A stretch of 64,000 bases of DNA from positions 496,001-560,000 of the forward strand of contig NZ_CP097150.1 in the NCBI RefSeq assembly GCF_023370075.1, read 5' to 3'. This stretch comes from Deinococcus sp. QL22. Lineage in GTDB: Bacteria; Deinococcota; Deinococci; Deinococcales; Deinococcaceae. Under the pieces are notes generated by a model that was not told where the DNA came from, made no database searches, and worked only from the letters and a program-made list of their open reading frames with translations. The position numbers were made by a program, and so were the translations under genes. Of this stretch, positions 26,167 to 35,240 are shown in pieces; within the stretch, counting starts at the first letter, position 1, and every line of letters begins with the position of its first letter.

Positions 26167-26672
26167 GCTGACTCCTGTTGGGGGGAGAGAGAAGGGAGAG
26201 AACGGGCGGCTCCAGCGAGGGCCGACAGGTCACGCGTGAGGTGTTCTGCCCGGAGACCGAGCGTGGCGAGCGGCGGGCCGGTGACGCTGCGAACCGTGTC
26301 CAGTGCCGCCGCGTAGAGCGCCGCGCCCCCCGGAGTGACGGTCACGGTGACGCGGCGGGCATCAGTGTGGGCAGAGATCCGGCTGACTGCGCCCCGCGAC
26401 TCCAGCGCGTGCAGCACCCGGCTCACCTCGTACCGGGGCACGCCAAGTTCGCGGGCGAGCCGTGCAGGTTGACCCTCACCGCTCTGAAGGTAGGCCAGGG
26501 CAATGAAGGACCGCAGATCCAGGCTATGCCGAGCCCGCAGTTCGGCCTCGCCGCGGGCGGTGAGAGCTTGCCAGACCTCCCACAGGGCGGTCAGGAAAGT
26601 GAGTTCCAGGGGTGCCGGGAGAGAAGATGGCCAAGTCGCTAGATCCGTCGAAGAGGCAGGCGTCGTGTCCAT
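26163..26672 (-). CDS. MarR-family regulator
   Basis: A 169-residue winged-helix protein of the MarR type: dimerisation helices at both ends and a central recognition helix in [20 protein letters not shown], followed by the wing with [13 protein letters not shown]. It lies upstream of and overlaps the P450 gene, so it probably controls its own operon. A perfect 15-base palindrome lies upstream. Leaderless start: TAGAAT then six bases then ATG. Confidence 0.9.
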   Translation of the reverse strand: MDTTPASSTDLATWPSSLPAPLELTFLTALWEVWQALTARGEAELRARHSLDLRSFIALAYLQSGEGQPARLARELGVPRYEVSRVLHALESRGAVSRISAHTDARRVTVTVTPGGAALYAAALDTVRSVTGPPLATLGLRAEHLTRDLSALAGAARSLPSLSPQQESA

Positions 26673-26718
26673 TCCCCCATTCTAAGGCATCTCCACACTT
26701 TTAATTGCAATTTGCAAT
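26673..26718 (-). promoter_or_regulatory. MarR-P450 promoter and palindromic operator
   Basis: The minus-strand -10 TAGAAT (26679-26684) is six bases from the start codon. ATTGCAATTTGCAAT at 26704-26718 is a perfect palindrome (7-1-7) over the -35 region, the expected place for a MarR repressor dimer. Confidence 0.7.
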
Positions 26719-26888
26719 CACATACGTTGTGTGGGGCATATGAAGGTGTAGGCCTGCCTCGGTTGTACGGTTTTTCTGTCGATTCTGTGCAGGGAGTTGG
26801 CCTGAGCTGATCCCAAAAACCTCTCCGGGTCAGGATGGAACGTCCGGCGGGCGAAAGGCCGGTGCAACTCTGGCTCGGAACGCGTTGA
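26719..26888. other. Intergenic region, no gene seen
   Basis: No supported gene. A short hairpin (CCGGC, loop, GCCGG) occurs near 26847-26865. It fits no riboswitch that I recognise. Confidence 0.35.
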
Positions 26889-27190
26889 ACGCGAGATTTT
26901 CTAACGAGGGATACGGTCTGAGATCATTATGGTTAGTCCTCTACTCTTCGATCTTCCTAGCCGCATCGTCCAGCGACAAAAACCAGTGCGTGTTCAGGCA
27001 CTCATCCCGAAGACTGCCGTTAAACGGTTCGATGAACGGATTGTCTGTCGGTCATCTAGGACGCGAAAAGTCCAGAGTCACACCCTGCTGGTAGGCCCAC
27101 ACATCCAGAGCCTTGCTGATGAATTCGCCCCGCTGTATACCTGAATCCGGGCAGACGCCCCACGGTGCCTGCTAACCTCCTGCATCACCC
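26889..27190 (-). pseudogene. IS3-family transposase (orfB) remnant
   Basis: The minus strand encodes parts of an IS3 integrase core: VSRHRGASARIQ, then after a frame change FISKALDVWAYQQGVTLDF, PTDNPFIEPFNGSLRDECLN and WFLSLDDAARKIEE. The segment holds the last catalytic Glu region. In-frame stops follow FSRPR and KIEE, and at least one indel is present. No ends were found. Confidence 0.82.
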
Positions 27191-27313
27191 TAACGCCAGC
27201 TCTGACACGGTTGCACGTCATCGTCCAAAAGAGCCTGGACTTGCGTTAGCGCAGACGCCTAGCAACAGAAGAAACCGTCAGTCATGAGCTAGGGTAGAGC
27301 CAGGGAGGCCGTT
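27191..27313. other. Intergenic region upstream of the cupin gene
   Basis: No gene. TAGGGT at about 27290 is a possible -10, and GGGAGG precedes the ATG. Confidence 0.35.
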
Positions 27314-27745
27314 ATGACTGAAGGACGACCAGATCGACCACAACCCATCGCGCTCAACCGCTATGACCTCGCAGGTCAACTCGCCCGTCTCCGCAGCGAA
27401 GCATCCCTCCGTGACCATGGACGAGATTCGCTCACGCTGGTGCGCGACCCGGGCTTCACTCTGCTGTTGGTGGCCTTACAGGCGGGATCAGGCCTGCCAG
27501 ACCACACGGCCCCCGGCCCCATCAGCGTCCTTGTGCTCGATGGCCGCGTTGCATTCACTTCCCAGGGTGAACGGCTCGAACTCGCCCCGCATGAACTGGT
27601 GACCTTGCCGGCCCGTATCCCGCATGAGGTCATGGCGCTTGAAGACAGTGCCATCCTGATCACCATCGCCGTTCCCGTCACCCACACCAATCCAATCGGC
27701 CTGGAGGGTGAGCACCAAGTGGACACTCAGCAGCCCTCCAAATAG
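27314..27745 (+). CDS. Cupin-domain protein
   Basis: A 143-residue single-domain cupin. The two beta-barrel motifs are visible in GSGLPDHTAPGPISVLVLDG and LAPHELVTLPARIPHEVMAL, with His residues (DHT, PHE) at metal-ligand positions. Small cupins of this kind bind a metal and often act as redox or ligand sensors or as isomerases. No partner gene is adjacent. It converges on the beta-propeller gene. Confidence 0.82.
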   Translation: MTEGRPDRPQPIALNRYDLAGQLARLRSEASLRDHGRDSLTLVRDPGFTLLLVALQAGSGLPDHTAPGPISVLVLDGRVAFTSQGERLELAPHELVTLPARIPHEVMALEDSAILITIAVPVTHTNPIGLEGEHQVDTQQPSK

Positions 27746-27757
27746 GGTGGATGACCG

Positions 27758-27776
27758 GATCACTGTTCAGGTGATC
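27758..27776. terminator. Hairpin between convergent genes
   Basis: GATCAC and GTGATC with a 7-base loop lie in the 64-base gap between the cupin gene and the beta-propeller gene, and could serve both. Confidence 0.4.
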
Positions 27777-27809
27777 TGCGCTCCCAGCAGTCCAGGAAAC
27801 AGCATTGCG

Positions 27810-29189
27810 CTATCGGCGTCCGGTATTGTTGTTGTCCTGACGGAACCTGGGCCAACTGCTGGTCGTCAGTCCACGTGAAAGCGAGTACAGGGCATAGACC
27901 TTGCGGCCTGAACCGATATACACCGTACCGTCCATGCTCACAGCGGGAGAGGAAATGACCAAGTTACCCGTGTTGTACTTCCAACGGGGCTGACCAGTCA
28001 TGGGGTCGAGGGCATAGACGTGACGGTCATGGGAACCGACATACACCGTGCCGTCGGCACCAATGGCAGGTGACGAAGCGACAGAACTACCGGTGGAGAA
28101 TGTCCACCTGGGACGTCCCGTCGTAGGGTTGAGGGCATACACGTTGCCGTCATTGGAACCGACATAGATCGTGCCATCTCCACCCACCGCTGGGGATGAG
28201 GTCACCAGGCTGCCCGTACCGAACTTCCACCTGGATTGACCCGTTCTGGAATCCAGGGCATAGACGTTGCCGTCATTGGAACCGACATACACCGTGCCGT
28301 CTTGACCCAGAGCGGGTGAGAAGAGGACGTAGGCGCCCGTGCCGAACTTCCAGCTGGGTCGACCCGTGCGGGGACTCAGTGCGTAGACGTTAGTGTCTGC
28401 TGAGCCCACATAGACCCTGCCATCTGCGCCCACAGCAGGTGAAGACTCGACCATTCCGCCGGTGGCAAACGCCCATCTGGGTTTTCCGGTCGTGGGGTTG
28501 AGGGCGTAGACTTGGCGGTCATCGGAGCCGACATAGACCATACCGTCCACCCCCAGGCCGACAGAGGAGATGACATAACCACCTGTTTTGAATTTCCACT
28601 TGACCGTGCCGTCAGGCTTGAGGGCATACACGTTGGTGTCCATCGAACCCACATAGATCACGCCATCTGGACTCAGGGCAGGCGAAGCGAGGACGTAGCC
28701 ACCCGTCTTGAGCTTCCATTTGAGCCGGCCCGTCGTGGGGTTGAGGGCGTAGATATGGGCATCTCCTGAACCGATATACACAGTGCCATCCTTGCCAATG
28801 GCGGGTGAGGAGTCCACACGGTTGCCGGTGGCCTCTTTGCAGTTGCCGGTGGCACTGACCCACACCGCAGCATGGTCGGCTGTGAAGCCACGAACGGTCA
28901 GGGTAAAACGGCCCTGAGGGTCTAGGACGCTGACCCTCAGGGCTGGGTGGCTGGTACAGGCCTGAGCCTTTGAGGACAGCTGGAACGTTTGGTTCAACTT
29001 CAGTTGAAAGGTCAGGGTGCCCTGTTGCCTCACGACTGTCGTGCCATCCGGGAGATTCAGAAAATGATCTGGAGCGTTGGTCTGGATGTGCAGAGAAGCG
29101 AGGTGAGGCTGAAGAGCGGGCTGAGCGTCCGTCGTCCGGGTGATCATCAGGAGGGAAACGATGAGCAGAGTTGAAGTGAATCGTGGCAT
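27810..29189 (-). CDS. PQQ-type beta-propeller repeat protein, secreted
   Basis: About 459 residues. Residues 1-22 form a signal peptide (LLIVSLLMITRTTDA). Residues 110-440 are eight repeats of about 40 residues with the consensus SSPA-G-DG-VYVGS-D--VYAL-P-TG-P-W, each a propeller blade. The repeats are very alike, so the array has grown or been homogenised by duplication. Start 29189 is chosen because GGAG lies 7 bases before it and it gives a proper signal peptide; the frame is open further upstream. Related proteins scaffold outer-membrane or cell-surface assemblies or bind PQQ; no catalytic residues are evident. Confidence 0.85.
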   Translation of the reverse strand: MPRFTSTLLIVSLLMITRTTDAQPALQPHLASLHIQTNAPDHFLNLPDGTTVVRQQGTLTFQLKLNQTFQLSSKAQACTSHPALRVSVLDPQGRFTLTVRGFTADHAAVWVSATGNCKEATGNRVDSSPAIGKDGTVYIGSGDAHIYALNPTTGRLKWKLKTGGYVLASPALSPDGVIYVGSMDTNVYALKPDGTVKWKFKTGGYVISSVGLGVDGMVYVGSDDRQVYALNPTTGKPRWAFATGGMVESSPAVGADGRVYVGSADTNVYALSPRTGRPSWKFGTGAYVLFSPALGQDGTVYVGSNDGNVYALDSRTGQSRWKFGTGSLVTSSPAVGGDGTIYVGSNDGNVYALNPTTGRPRWTFSTGSSVASSPAIGADGTVYVGSHDRHVYALDPMTGQPRWKYNTGNLVISSPAVSMDGTVYIGSGRKVYALYSLSRGLTTSSWPRFRQDNNNTGRR

Positions 29190-29472
29190 GGGCTTTCTCC
29201 GTTTGCGTGTCATCCCGTCGCGCAAACGAACAGAAAGGGAGGGGAGGGCCGCGCCCTGGGGCTATCTCGGCGTTCTCTTCGCTTTGAAAACCGCCCCAGG
29301 GGCAGAACCTCTTGTCTGAGCTCACTCCTGTGGGGAGGAATGAACACCCAGTGCGGTGAAACTGTGGAAAGTCATCAATGCATCGTCTCGCGTGTTGGAG
29401 TGAACCCCGGACTTCGGGTTCACTTCAGGTTGTTCTACCCCTGCTCCTTTACCCTCAACAGAGCAGGTCACC
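29190..29472. other. Intergenic region with one hairpin
   Basis: No gene. AGTGAACCC (29399-29407) pairs with GGGTTCACT (29416-29424), a candidate 3'-end structure for the Rieske gene that reads toward it. Confidence 0.45.
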
Positions 29473-29778
29473 TTAGAGCGGTAAGACGTAGAGTACGCCT
29501 GCGTCCACTGTGGTCTGGTACACCGCGACGGATTTCACGGCGGGCAACCCTTTCGCCTTGCCAGTGGTCAACTCGAACTGTGAGCCGTGTCTTTCGCACT
29601 TGATACGGCCCAGGTTCACTGCCCCGCCCAACAAGGGGTAATCTTGGTGGGTGCAGTTGTTGCGCAGGGCGTAAAACTGTCCTTCGTAGTTCACCACGAC
29701 GACACTCTTTCCGTCCACCTCAACCGCTGTCTGGCTCCCGTGGAGAAATTCTGCTGTTGGGCCAACGAGGACGCGCAT
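29473..29778 (-). CDS. Rieske [2Fe-2S] ferredoxin-like protein
   Basis: A 101-residue single Rieske domain. Cluster ligands are Cys42 and His44 (NCTHQ) and Cys61 and His64 ([10 protein letters not shown]). Small Rieske proteins pass electrons to oxygenases or nitrite reductases. It stands alone here; the nearest possible oxygenase partner is the P450 gene about 3.3 kb away on the same strand, but nothing links the two. Confidence 0.9.
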   Translation of the reverse strand: MRVLVGPTAEFLHGSQTAVEVDGKSVVVVNYEGQFYALRNNCTHQDYPLLGGAVNLGRIKCERHGSQFELTTGKAKGLPAVKSVAVYQTTVDAGVLYVLPL

Positions 29779-29994
29779 GTGGGGCAGTGTATATCAGGGG
29801 TAGGCGAGCTCTGGCAGACGCAGTGCTTGAGGTGTCTGAACGCGGTCGGGAGAGTGTCACCGTCCGTCACTGGGGATACCTCAGTTCGTCACCTGGGCTG
29901 ATACCAAACCCAAATGAGTCCAGAACATGTTTGATCCAAGGGAAGAGGGGCAGGCATTTAACTTCTTGGGGAGCCTGCTGGAGGGCGCTTTCCC
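29779..29994. other. Non-coding stretch
   Basis: No supported gene was seen in this interval. Confidence 0.35.
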
Positions 29995-30035
29995 CTCGCT
30001 GGGACGGCCAGAAAGTGAAGTTGTCGGCTATTGAG
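29995..30035 (+). mobile_element. Solo end of an IS4-type element
   Basis: GTTGTCGGCTATTGAG at 30020-30035 matches 14 of 16 bases of the terminal repeat of IS4 element B, and the preceding bases (TGGGACGGCC) resemble its right subterminal sequence. The rest of the element is absent. Confidence 0.5.
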
Positions 30036-30244
30036 CATTTGAACGCTTCGGAATTCAAGTCCGAAAACTGTTGTGTTGGTAGGTATGCTGAGCTGTCCCA
30101 CTCCAAGGTTACTTCTATTGGGACACGCTGATGTACAGATCAGCATGCGCTTTGCCTGAGCCTGCCCCATGTTTTGGTTCTGCGTCGATGAGAAGCATCG
30201 TTAGGGCTTCTCCTGTTCTTCTCGTGGCCCATGTCCTCGTGAGC

Positions 30245-30345
30245 GTCATGAATATGGGTGGTATGCGTTCTCTATCGCTATGACGACGCATCGCCACAAC
30301 ACGATTATTGCCAGCATTGGGGTTCCTCAAGGCTGACATCGTCCG
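30245..30345 (+). repeat. Dispersed repeat, copy 2, with an 18-codon frame
   Basis: Partner of the minus-strand repeat at 24560-24665. The ATG at about 30279 opens MTTHRHNTIIASIGVPQG, ending in TGA at the same alignment position as in the other copy. Confidence 0.4.
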
Positions 30346-30402
30346 GCCGCGCGCATCCCCAAACGGGTGAGTTCGGGGGTTTTTCTATGGCCAGGAGGAA
30401 AT

Positions 30403-30666
30403 ATGACGCAGGTTTGCATGACCCTCGACAGCGAACCTACTGCCCTCTCCCCTATCCTGTATCTCCTCATCCGCAAGCAATGTGCGGTTACGTATCTGCA
30501 CGCCCAGAGCGAGGGCCTCACCCTCCCTTTTCCCTTTGTGCAGGGCCATGACCTGACTGCTGAAGAGGTGCAGGGCCTCAAAATAGGGTCTGGAAAGTCG
30601 AGCCGGTGGCTTGATCCAATGCGGGCCTCACCGTCCACAACAGGCTTGAGGATGGTCATGGAGTAG
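30403..30666 (+). CDS. Small hypothetical protein
   Basis: Eighty-seven residues starting at an ATG with AGGAGG seven bases upstream, the best ribosome site in the area. The sequence (TALSPILYLLIRKQCAVTYL, then SEGLTLPFPFVQGHDLTAEE) is mostly soluble, with a possible helix and strand core. No family is recognised. It stands alone between repeat debris and a small membrane peptide gene. Confidence 0.5.
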   Translation: MTQVCMTLDSEPTALSPILYLLIRKQCAVTYLHAQSEGLTLPFPFVQGHDLTAEEVQGLKIGSGKSSRWLDPMRASPSTTGLRMVME

Positions 30667-30777
30667 AGGGATGCACTGCCTGTCCACCCAGACTATGGAG
30701 ACCGACTGAAGAAGGGACTAAGGCTGATTTGATCAGAGCAGCATGCGGCGGTTAAATCTGTACCGCACACTGAAGGC

Positions 30778-30957
30778 ATGATCTCCGCCCTCCCATTCTT
30801 GCTGGGCAGCTCCGGCACACTGAGCATGGCGACCTTGGTACTGTTGTTTACAGGCAACCTGTTGGCTATGGCGCTGACTGCTGCCGCCGCTATCGTGCTG
30901 GCCACAATCGCCGTCCCTCTGTTGGCGCAGCAGGAGGAAGCAGAGTATTTCACCTAG
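30778..30957 (+). CDS. Small membrane protein, 59 residues
   Basis: A short frame with a strongly hydrophobic product: one or two membrane helices in TLSMATLVLLFTGNLLAMAL and AAAAIVLATIAVPLLA, ending in the acidic tail QQEEAEYFT. GAAGG lies close to the ATG. Regular composition and clean ends suggest a real small protein, possibly a toxin-like or regulatory peptide. No similarity is recognised, and it could be chance. Confidence 0.4.
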   Translation: MISALPFLLGSSGTLSMATLVLLFTGNLLAMALTAAAAIVLATIAVPLLAQQEEAEYFT

Positions 30958-31427
30958 CCAGACAGACCAGATGTTCAAAGCTTGCGGTAGCTGAGGCAGT
31001 CTGTGCTGAGCCGTTCAGCGAGTGAAATGGCGTTCATCCTGCGGCTGTTTCCAATCTTGGTAGCGGTGTAGTGATTACGTCCCGTCGGCCTTCGGGATGG
31101 ATTAGGTCCACCGCATCTGCTGAAATCCCAGGGGTGCTTCTCCGCTTTTGGGTCGTAGGTGTCGTCCTTCCCACTCCAAGCTGTAGCTGTGCTCAAGCGT
31201 CTCGGCTGCCTGCCGTTCCAACTCCGACCGTTCGCATTCCCGGCGCTCTTGTTCCAGCTGAGTCACCGCTTGTCCGCACGATGAAAGCCGTTCCCATGGT
31301 CTTACGGGTGTCTGTGCTCGATATCGGTTGAAGACCATACGCTCTTGAAGACTTCAAACGGGAGAGAAGGCGATCGTCGAGGAAAGGAGATCAAGTGAAC
31401 GACTCGCGCTGAGCCTGGGTGAACAAG
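30958..31427. other. Non-coding or degraded stretch
   Basis: Frames on the minus strand (31102-31338 and 30975-31196) have no recognisable family and no ribosome site. One has a Glu/Arg-rich helical run (QLEQERRECERSELERQAAE) that may come from a lost gene. Confidence 0.35.
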
Positions 31428-31428
31428 G

Positions 31429-31449
31429 GGGAGGCGCAAGCCCTCCCCG
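31429..31449 (-). terminator. Terminator of the sulfide operon
   Basis: GGGGAGG and CCTCCCC with a 7-base loop lie about 40 bases after the last operon gene, read on the minus strand and followed by CCTTGTT. Confidence 0.6.
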
Positions 31450-31490
31450 GGTGTTCCAACGGTGCTGGGATGAGCTCATGGATCACCCCT

Positions 31491-31964
31491 TCAATGCGGC
31501 AGACGATCTTTGAGAACGCCGTACAGATAGGTTCCCAGCAGGGCAAAAACCAGTACGATCAGGATGGGCCAGACGCCCGCCCCCAGCAGGACGAAGAGAG
31601 GACCTGGACAGATGCCCGCCAGACCCCAGCCCACCCCGAAGGTCAGCCCGCCAAACACGTAGCGTCGCCAGCCTTTCTCCTTGTCGGTAATGCGGATGGC
31701 CTGCCCGTCCCAGCTGTTCACACTGCTGCGCCGCAGCCACGCTGTGGTGATCATTCCGGTCAGAACCGCTGAGCCCATCAGGCCGAACATATGAAAGGAC
31801 TCAAAGCGAAACATCTCTTGGATGCGGTACCAGCTGGCCGCCTCGCTTTTCACGAGCACTACGCCGAAGTACAGCCCAGCAAGCAGGTAGAGGAGGAGTC
31901 CTGTCGCCGCACGGCGAGAGGAAACGGGCGCGTGAACTCCAGGAATGTTGGACGTCCGGGTCAC
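31491..31964 (-). CDS. DUF6691 / YeeE-type sulfur transport protein, second half
   Basis: A 157-residue integral membrane protein with four helices ([58 protein letters not shown]) and the motif [14 protein letters not shown], matching the partner subunit of split YeeE/YedE thiosulfate- or sulfide-related transporters. The start is GTG at 31964, overlapping the stop of the first half (GTGA), so the two are co-translated. Last gene of the operon. Confidence 0.87.
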   Translation of the reverse strand: MTRTSNIPGVHAPVSSRRAATGLLLYLLAGLYFGVVLVKSEAASWYRIQEMFRFESFHMFGLMGSAVLTGMITTAWLRRSSVNSWDGQAIRITDKEKGWRRYVFGGLTFGVGWGLAGICPGPLFVLLGAGVWPILIVLVFALLGTYLYGVLKDRLPH

Positions 31965-32536
31965 CGGATCACCGCCATCAAGAGAGGAAGCAGCAGGTTG
32001 GCACTCAGGATGCCGCCAGCGAAGAACGAGACGGTGGCGATCAGACTGGGGCCTTGCAGGGTGCTCAGGCCCGTGATGGCATGCCCACTCGTGCAACCGC
32101 CGCCATACCGGGTGCCGAAACCGACCAGCAGGCCCGATACGGCCAGCAGCACCCACACGCCAGGGTTGGACAGGTCGGTGAGTTCAGTGGGAACCAAGCC
32201 GGGACGCACCTGCACACCGAGCGCCTGCACGGACTGCACGCCCGCCGAACTCAGTGGCGTGGACTGTGGGTTGGCCAGCAGGGCACCAGCGATGAAGCCG
32301 CCCAGGATCAGGCCAGCGGCAAACATCAGGTTCCAGCGTTCAGCACGCCAGTCGTACCGGAAGAAGCCTGGTTTGGCCCGTTCAGGCAGGAGGATGGCGC
32401 AGACGTGACGCAGATTGGCGGAAATCCCGAAGCCCTTGTTACCCAACCACAGCAGCAGCGGCACCGTCAGGCCAATCAGGGGTCCAGCCACGTACCAGGG
32501 CAAAGGTGAGCGGAGAACATCAAACACTTCAGTCAT
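31961..32536 (-). CDS. YeeE/YedE family sulfur transport protein, first half
   Basis: A 191-residue membrane protein. The signature [20 protein letters not shown] holds the conserved Cys that handles sulfur substrate in YeeE. The start ATG at 32536 (MTEVFDVL) is preferred over the longer frame. Together with the next gene it forms a two-part channel for thiosulfate, sulfide or another reduced sulfur species. Its place in a persulfide operon supports a role in sulfur import or detoxification. Confidence 0.9.
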   Translation of the reverse strand: MTEVFDVLRSPLPWYVAGPLIGLTVPLLLWLGNKGFGISANLRHVCAILLPERAKPGFFRYDWRAERWNLMFAAGLILGGFIAGALLANPQSTPLSSAGVQSVQALGVQVRPGLVPTELTDLSNPGVWVLLAVSGLLVGFGTRYGGGCTSGHAITGLSTLQGPSLIATVSFFAGGILSANLLLPLLMAVIR

Positions 32537-32608
32537 GGGAAAACCTCGGAGAGAAAGACCAGTCGCGAACAACTTGATTACCTTCTTAAGAGAGAACGGA
32601 CAGGCGTT

Positions 32609-33409
32609 TCAGGGCCTGAGTTGGGCTTCCGCCGAGACGGGGTGGAGCACCTTGGGTACGTTGGTGACCAGGACATAGAGACCCATTACGACCAGAAAGC
32701 CAGCGAACCCTTTCTTCAGGCCCTCGTTGGAGAGCTTTGTTCCGACCTGAGCGCCCAGAAAGCTGCCGAGAATACCGATGACCGTGAAGACCGAGATCAG
32801 CGTCCAGTCCACCGAGATGTTCTGATCGGCCAGAACGTGCAGGTACTTGGAAAAGCCCGTGAAGCTCTTTGCGGCGATGATCAGCAGGCTGGTGCCAACT
32901 GCGAGGCCCATGGGCAGTCCGCCCAGCAGCACCAGTGCAGGGATGATCAGGAAGCCCCCGCCCACACCAACCAGTCCCGTGAGCACACCCACCGTCAGGC
33001 CTTCGAGCCCAATCTTCACCGGGGAACGGTCGTGATGCGCTGCGTCCGGAACCTTCACTCCAGTGGGCCGGAACATCATGAAGGAGGCCAACAGCATCAC
33101 CAAGGCGAAGAGCAGCAGCTGCACCACACCGGAGAGAAATACGCTGAGGGCCGCGCCCAGGTACGTGCCGACCACGCTGGGAACGCCGAACCACAGCACC
33201 GAACGCCAGTCGATCTGCCGTTTCAGGGCGTAGGGAATGGCCCCGAACAGGCTGATGCCGCCCACGATGGCCAGACTCTCGGCGATCGCCAGCTTCTCGG
33301 GCTCACCGACCAGGTACACCAGAACGGGGACGGTCAGGATGCTGCCTCCAGAACCCAGCAGGCCGAGCGAGAGACCAATGAGTGCTGCACCGATCCACCC
33401 GAGGATCAT
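32609..33409 (-). CDS. TauE/SafE family sulfite exporter
   Basis: A 266-residue permease with about eight hydrophobic helices and the two internal repeats of this family ([18 protein letters not shown] and [20 protein letters not shown]). It probably exports sulfite or a related anion made by persulfide oxidation. It overlaps the upstream rhodanese gene by four bases. Confidence 0.92.
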   Translation of the reverse strand: MILGWIGAALIGLSLGLLGSGGSILTVPVLVYLVGEPEKLAIAESLAIVGGISLFGAIPYALKRQIDWRSVLWFGVPSVVGTYLGAALSVFLSGVVQLLLFALVMLLASFMMFRPTGVKVPDAAHHDRSPVKIGLEGLTVGVLTGLVGVGGGFLIIPALVLLGGLPMGLAVGTSLLIIAAKSFTGFSKYLHVLADQNISVDWTLISVFTVIGILGSFLGAQVGTKLSNEGLKKGFAGFLVVMGLYVLVTNVPKVLHPVSAEAQLRP

Positions 33410-33741
33410 GGTTGCTCTCCCCCGTTCAGTGTCCGGCCTTCACGCACCGAGGCAGCCGTGCCGCCGGTCAGGTTCGTCAAATCTGTTCTGCCGAGGGCAG
33501 CCAGGTGGGCAGCGGCATGCGCGGAGTGGTGGCCACTCGCGCAGATGAGCACTGCAGGGGAGGCAACCTCATCCTCCCGGTCGACCCACTCACTCCAGGG
33601 GAGTTTCACGGCACCTGGGATGTGTCCCGCTCTATATTGGTCTCGTTCCCGCACGTCGATGAGGCGGGCGCCTCCCCGCGTTCTGAGTTCAACTTCATTG
33701 GGGGAAATAGCTTGATAGGTCATTTGGGCCTCGTATTCCAT
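33406..33741 (-). CDS. Single-domain rhodanese (sulfurtransferase)
   Basis: About 111 residues. The active-site loop LICASGHHSA carries the catalytic Cys, and RLIDVRERDQYRAGHIPGAV is the typical front half. It should accept and transfer sulfane sulfur. The real start may be the ATG six codons in (MTYQAIS). It overlaps TauE by four bases and lies 54 bases after the dioxygenase gene. Confidence 0.9.
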   Translation of the reverse strand: MEYEAQMTYQAISPNEVELRTRGGARLIDVRERDQYRAGHIPGAVKLPWSEWVDREDEVASPAVLICASGHHSAHAAAHLAALGRTDLTNLTGGTAASVREGRTLNGGEQP

Positions 33742-33795
33742 GGCTGCGGAGGCGGCGGACTGTATGCCGTCTCCGCAGAAGGTGTTTCAGTGGAT

Positions 33796-35178
33796 CTATT
33801 CCTGCTGGGTCTTCGCCCAGGCGTCGTACCCCCCGGCCAGTTCAAGGACGTTGAATCCTTCAGCGCGCAGCAGGCTGGCGGCCGCGGCGCTGCGGGCCCC
33901 GCCCTGGCAATGCACAACGATCTCACGGTCACGGGGCAGGGTGTCCAACACCCAGGGCAGGCGGCCAGCGTGCAGTTGCTGACTTCCAGGAATCGCCCCT
34001 TCCTCGTGCTCGGTTGTGGCGCGAACGTCCAGGATCAGGGCGTCTTCATGCCGGACCAGTTCAGCCGCTGGGACCGGCTGGGCGGGGGCGGCAGGCAGGC
34101 CTTCAGCGCTGGGAATGAACCCGATCACCTGTTCGATGCCCACCATCCATAACTTGCGGCGGAGTGCTTCAGCACGGTCGGCTGGGGCCAGCAGGATCAA
34201 CTCGCGTTTTGGGGTCAGCAGCCAGCCGGACCAGGTTTCGAAGGTGGTGCCGTCCGGGATGTTGATACTGTCTTTGGGAGCGGCGGCCTGGTGCTCGTCC
34301 TTCTGGCGGGTGTCGATCAGGCGAACGCCGCCCTTAAGGCGTCGGCGCACATCGTCCGCCTCTAATTCCGGCAGAGGCGTCACGTCTGTCAGCAGGGCCG
34401 GACCGTCGCGGTTTTCCTGTTTCATGCGCCCGTAGTACAGCGGTGCGTCGGGCTGACCGGAGAGCAGTTCGCGCGTGAACGCGTCCTCGTCGCCCTGCTC
34501 AACCAGTGTGCCCCACCAGCTCAGGGCGCGTTCGTACCCGATGGTGGTGGTCGGCACTGCCCCCAGGGACTTACCGCAGGCACTGCCGGAGCCGTGTCCG
34601 GGCCAGACCTGCACGTAGTCCGGGAGGGTCAGGAACTTGTCGCGCAGTGAGGTGAACATCTGCCGTGCGCCCACAAAGCGGGTGCCCTGGCCGCCGGCGG
34701 CTTCGTCCAGCAGGTCGGGGCGGCCCAGGTCGCCCACGAAGACGAAGTCGCCGGTCAGGAGCATGCTGGGTTGATGACCCCGGGGGGTATCCGTCACGAG
34801 GAAACTCATGTGTTCCGGGGTGTGGCCGGGGGTATGCAGGGCCTGGATCCGGATGTTGCCGACCATGAAGCTGTCGCTGTCATGCAACTTGATCTGGTTG
34901 CCGTCGTCGTAGGTGTACTGCCAGCCCTCGCCGCCTTCGTCAGACAGCAGGAGCTGGGCACCAGTTTCCTGGGCCAGTTGGCGGCTGCCGGAGAGGTAGT
35001 CGGCGTGAATATGGGTCTCAGTGACGTGGGTGATACGGAGTTTCTGGCTCTGGGCTTCGTTCAGATACTGAGTGATGTTCCGGATGGGATCGATCACGAG
35101 GCATTCGCCGGTCTTCTGACAGCCGATCAGGTAGGAGGCCTGAGCCAGGTCCGCGTCGTAGAACCGTTGGAAGTACAT
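33796..35178 (-). CDS. Persulfide dioxygenase-rhodanese fusion
   Basis: A 460-residue protein. Residues 1-230 are a metallo-beta-lactamase fold with THIHADY (His56, His58, Asp60), His115 (LHTPGHT) and Asp144, the mononuclear iron site of ETHE1-like persulfide dioxygenases. Two rhodanese domains follow, about 255-350 and 360-460. The first lacks the catalytic Cys ([11 protein letters not shown]), the second has it ([11 protein letters not shown]). It should oxidise glutathione- or bacillithiol-type persulfide to sulfite. It is the first gene of the sulfide operon, divergent from the CstR-like sensor, and its transcription would start inside the long inverted repeat. Confidence 0.93.
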   Translation of the reverse strand: MYFQRFYDADLAQASYLIGCQKTGECLVIDPIRNITQYLNEAQSQKLRITHVTETHIHADYLSGSRQLAQETGAQLLLSDEGGEGWQYTYDDGNQIKLHDSDSFMVGNIRIQALHTPGHTPEHMSFLVTDTPRGHQPSMLLTGDFVFVGDLGRPDLLDEAAGGQGTRFVGARQMFTSLRDKFLTLPDYVQVWPGHGSGSACGKSLGAVPTTTIGYERALSWWGTLVEQGDEDAFTRELLSGQPDAPLYYGRMKQENRDGPALLTDVTPLPELEADDVRRRLKGGVRLIDTRQKDEHQAAAPKDSINIPDGTTFETWSGWLLTPKRELILLAPADRAEALRRKLWMVGIEQVIGFIPSAEGLPAAPAQPVPAAELVRHEDALILDVRATTEHEEGAIPGSQQLHAGRLPWVLDTLPRDREIVVHCQGGARSAAAASLLRAEGFNVLELAGGYDAWAKTQQE

Positions 35179-35187
35179 GCCTAGAGC

Positions 35188-35233
35188 GTATACCCCCTCC
35201 CCCTATCCTGTCAAATAGGGGGAGGGGGTATAC
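35188..35233. promoter_or_regulatory. Divergent CstR operator-promoter, 19-bp perfect inverted repeat
   Basis: GTATACCCCCTCCCCCTAT at 35188-35206 is exactly inverted at 35215-35233, with an 8-base spacer. Each arm has the A/T-flanked G/C-tract pattern of CsoR/CstR operators, one for each direction. For the sensor gene TATACT (35229-35234) ends six bases before ATG. For the operon TTGACA lies in the spacer on the minus strand, with TACGCT six bases from the ATG. Confidence 0.85.
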
Positions 35234-35240
35234 TGGACAC

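Noticed and set aside
25108..26316. A 402-codon open frame on the plus strand
   Set aside because: Antisense to the P450 and MarR genes, whose haem-binding and winged-helix motifs are clear.
26815..26885. A possible riboswitch before the IS3 relic
   Set aside because: One short hairpin is present, but no conserved riboswitch core could be matched and no gene follows.
27950..28800. Regular 120-base periodicity as a CRISPR or satellite
   Set aside because: The period equals one propeller blade of 40 codons and the frame is open throughout.
32621..33715. A 364-codon Gln/His-rich frame on the plus strand
   Set aside because: Antisense to TauE and rhodanese genes; composition is typical of antisense frames in GC-rich DNA.
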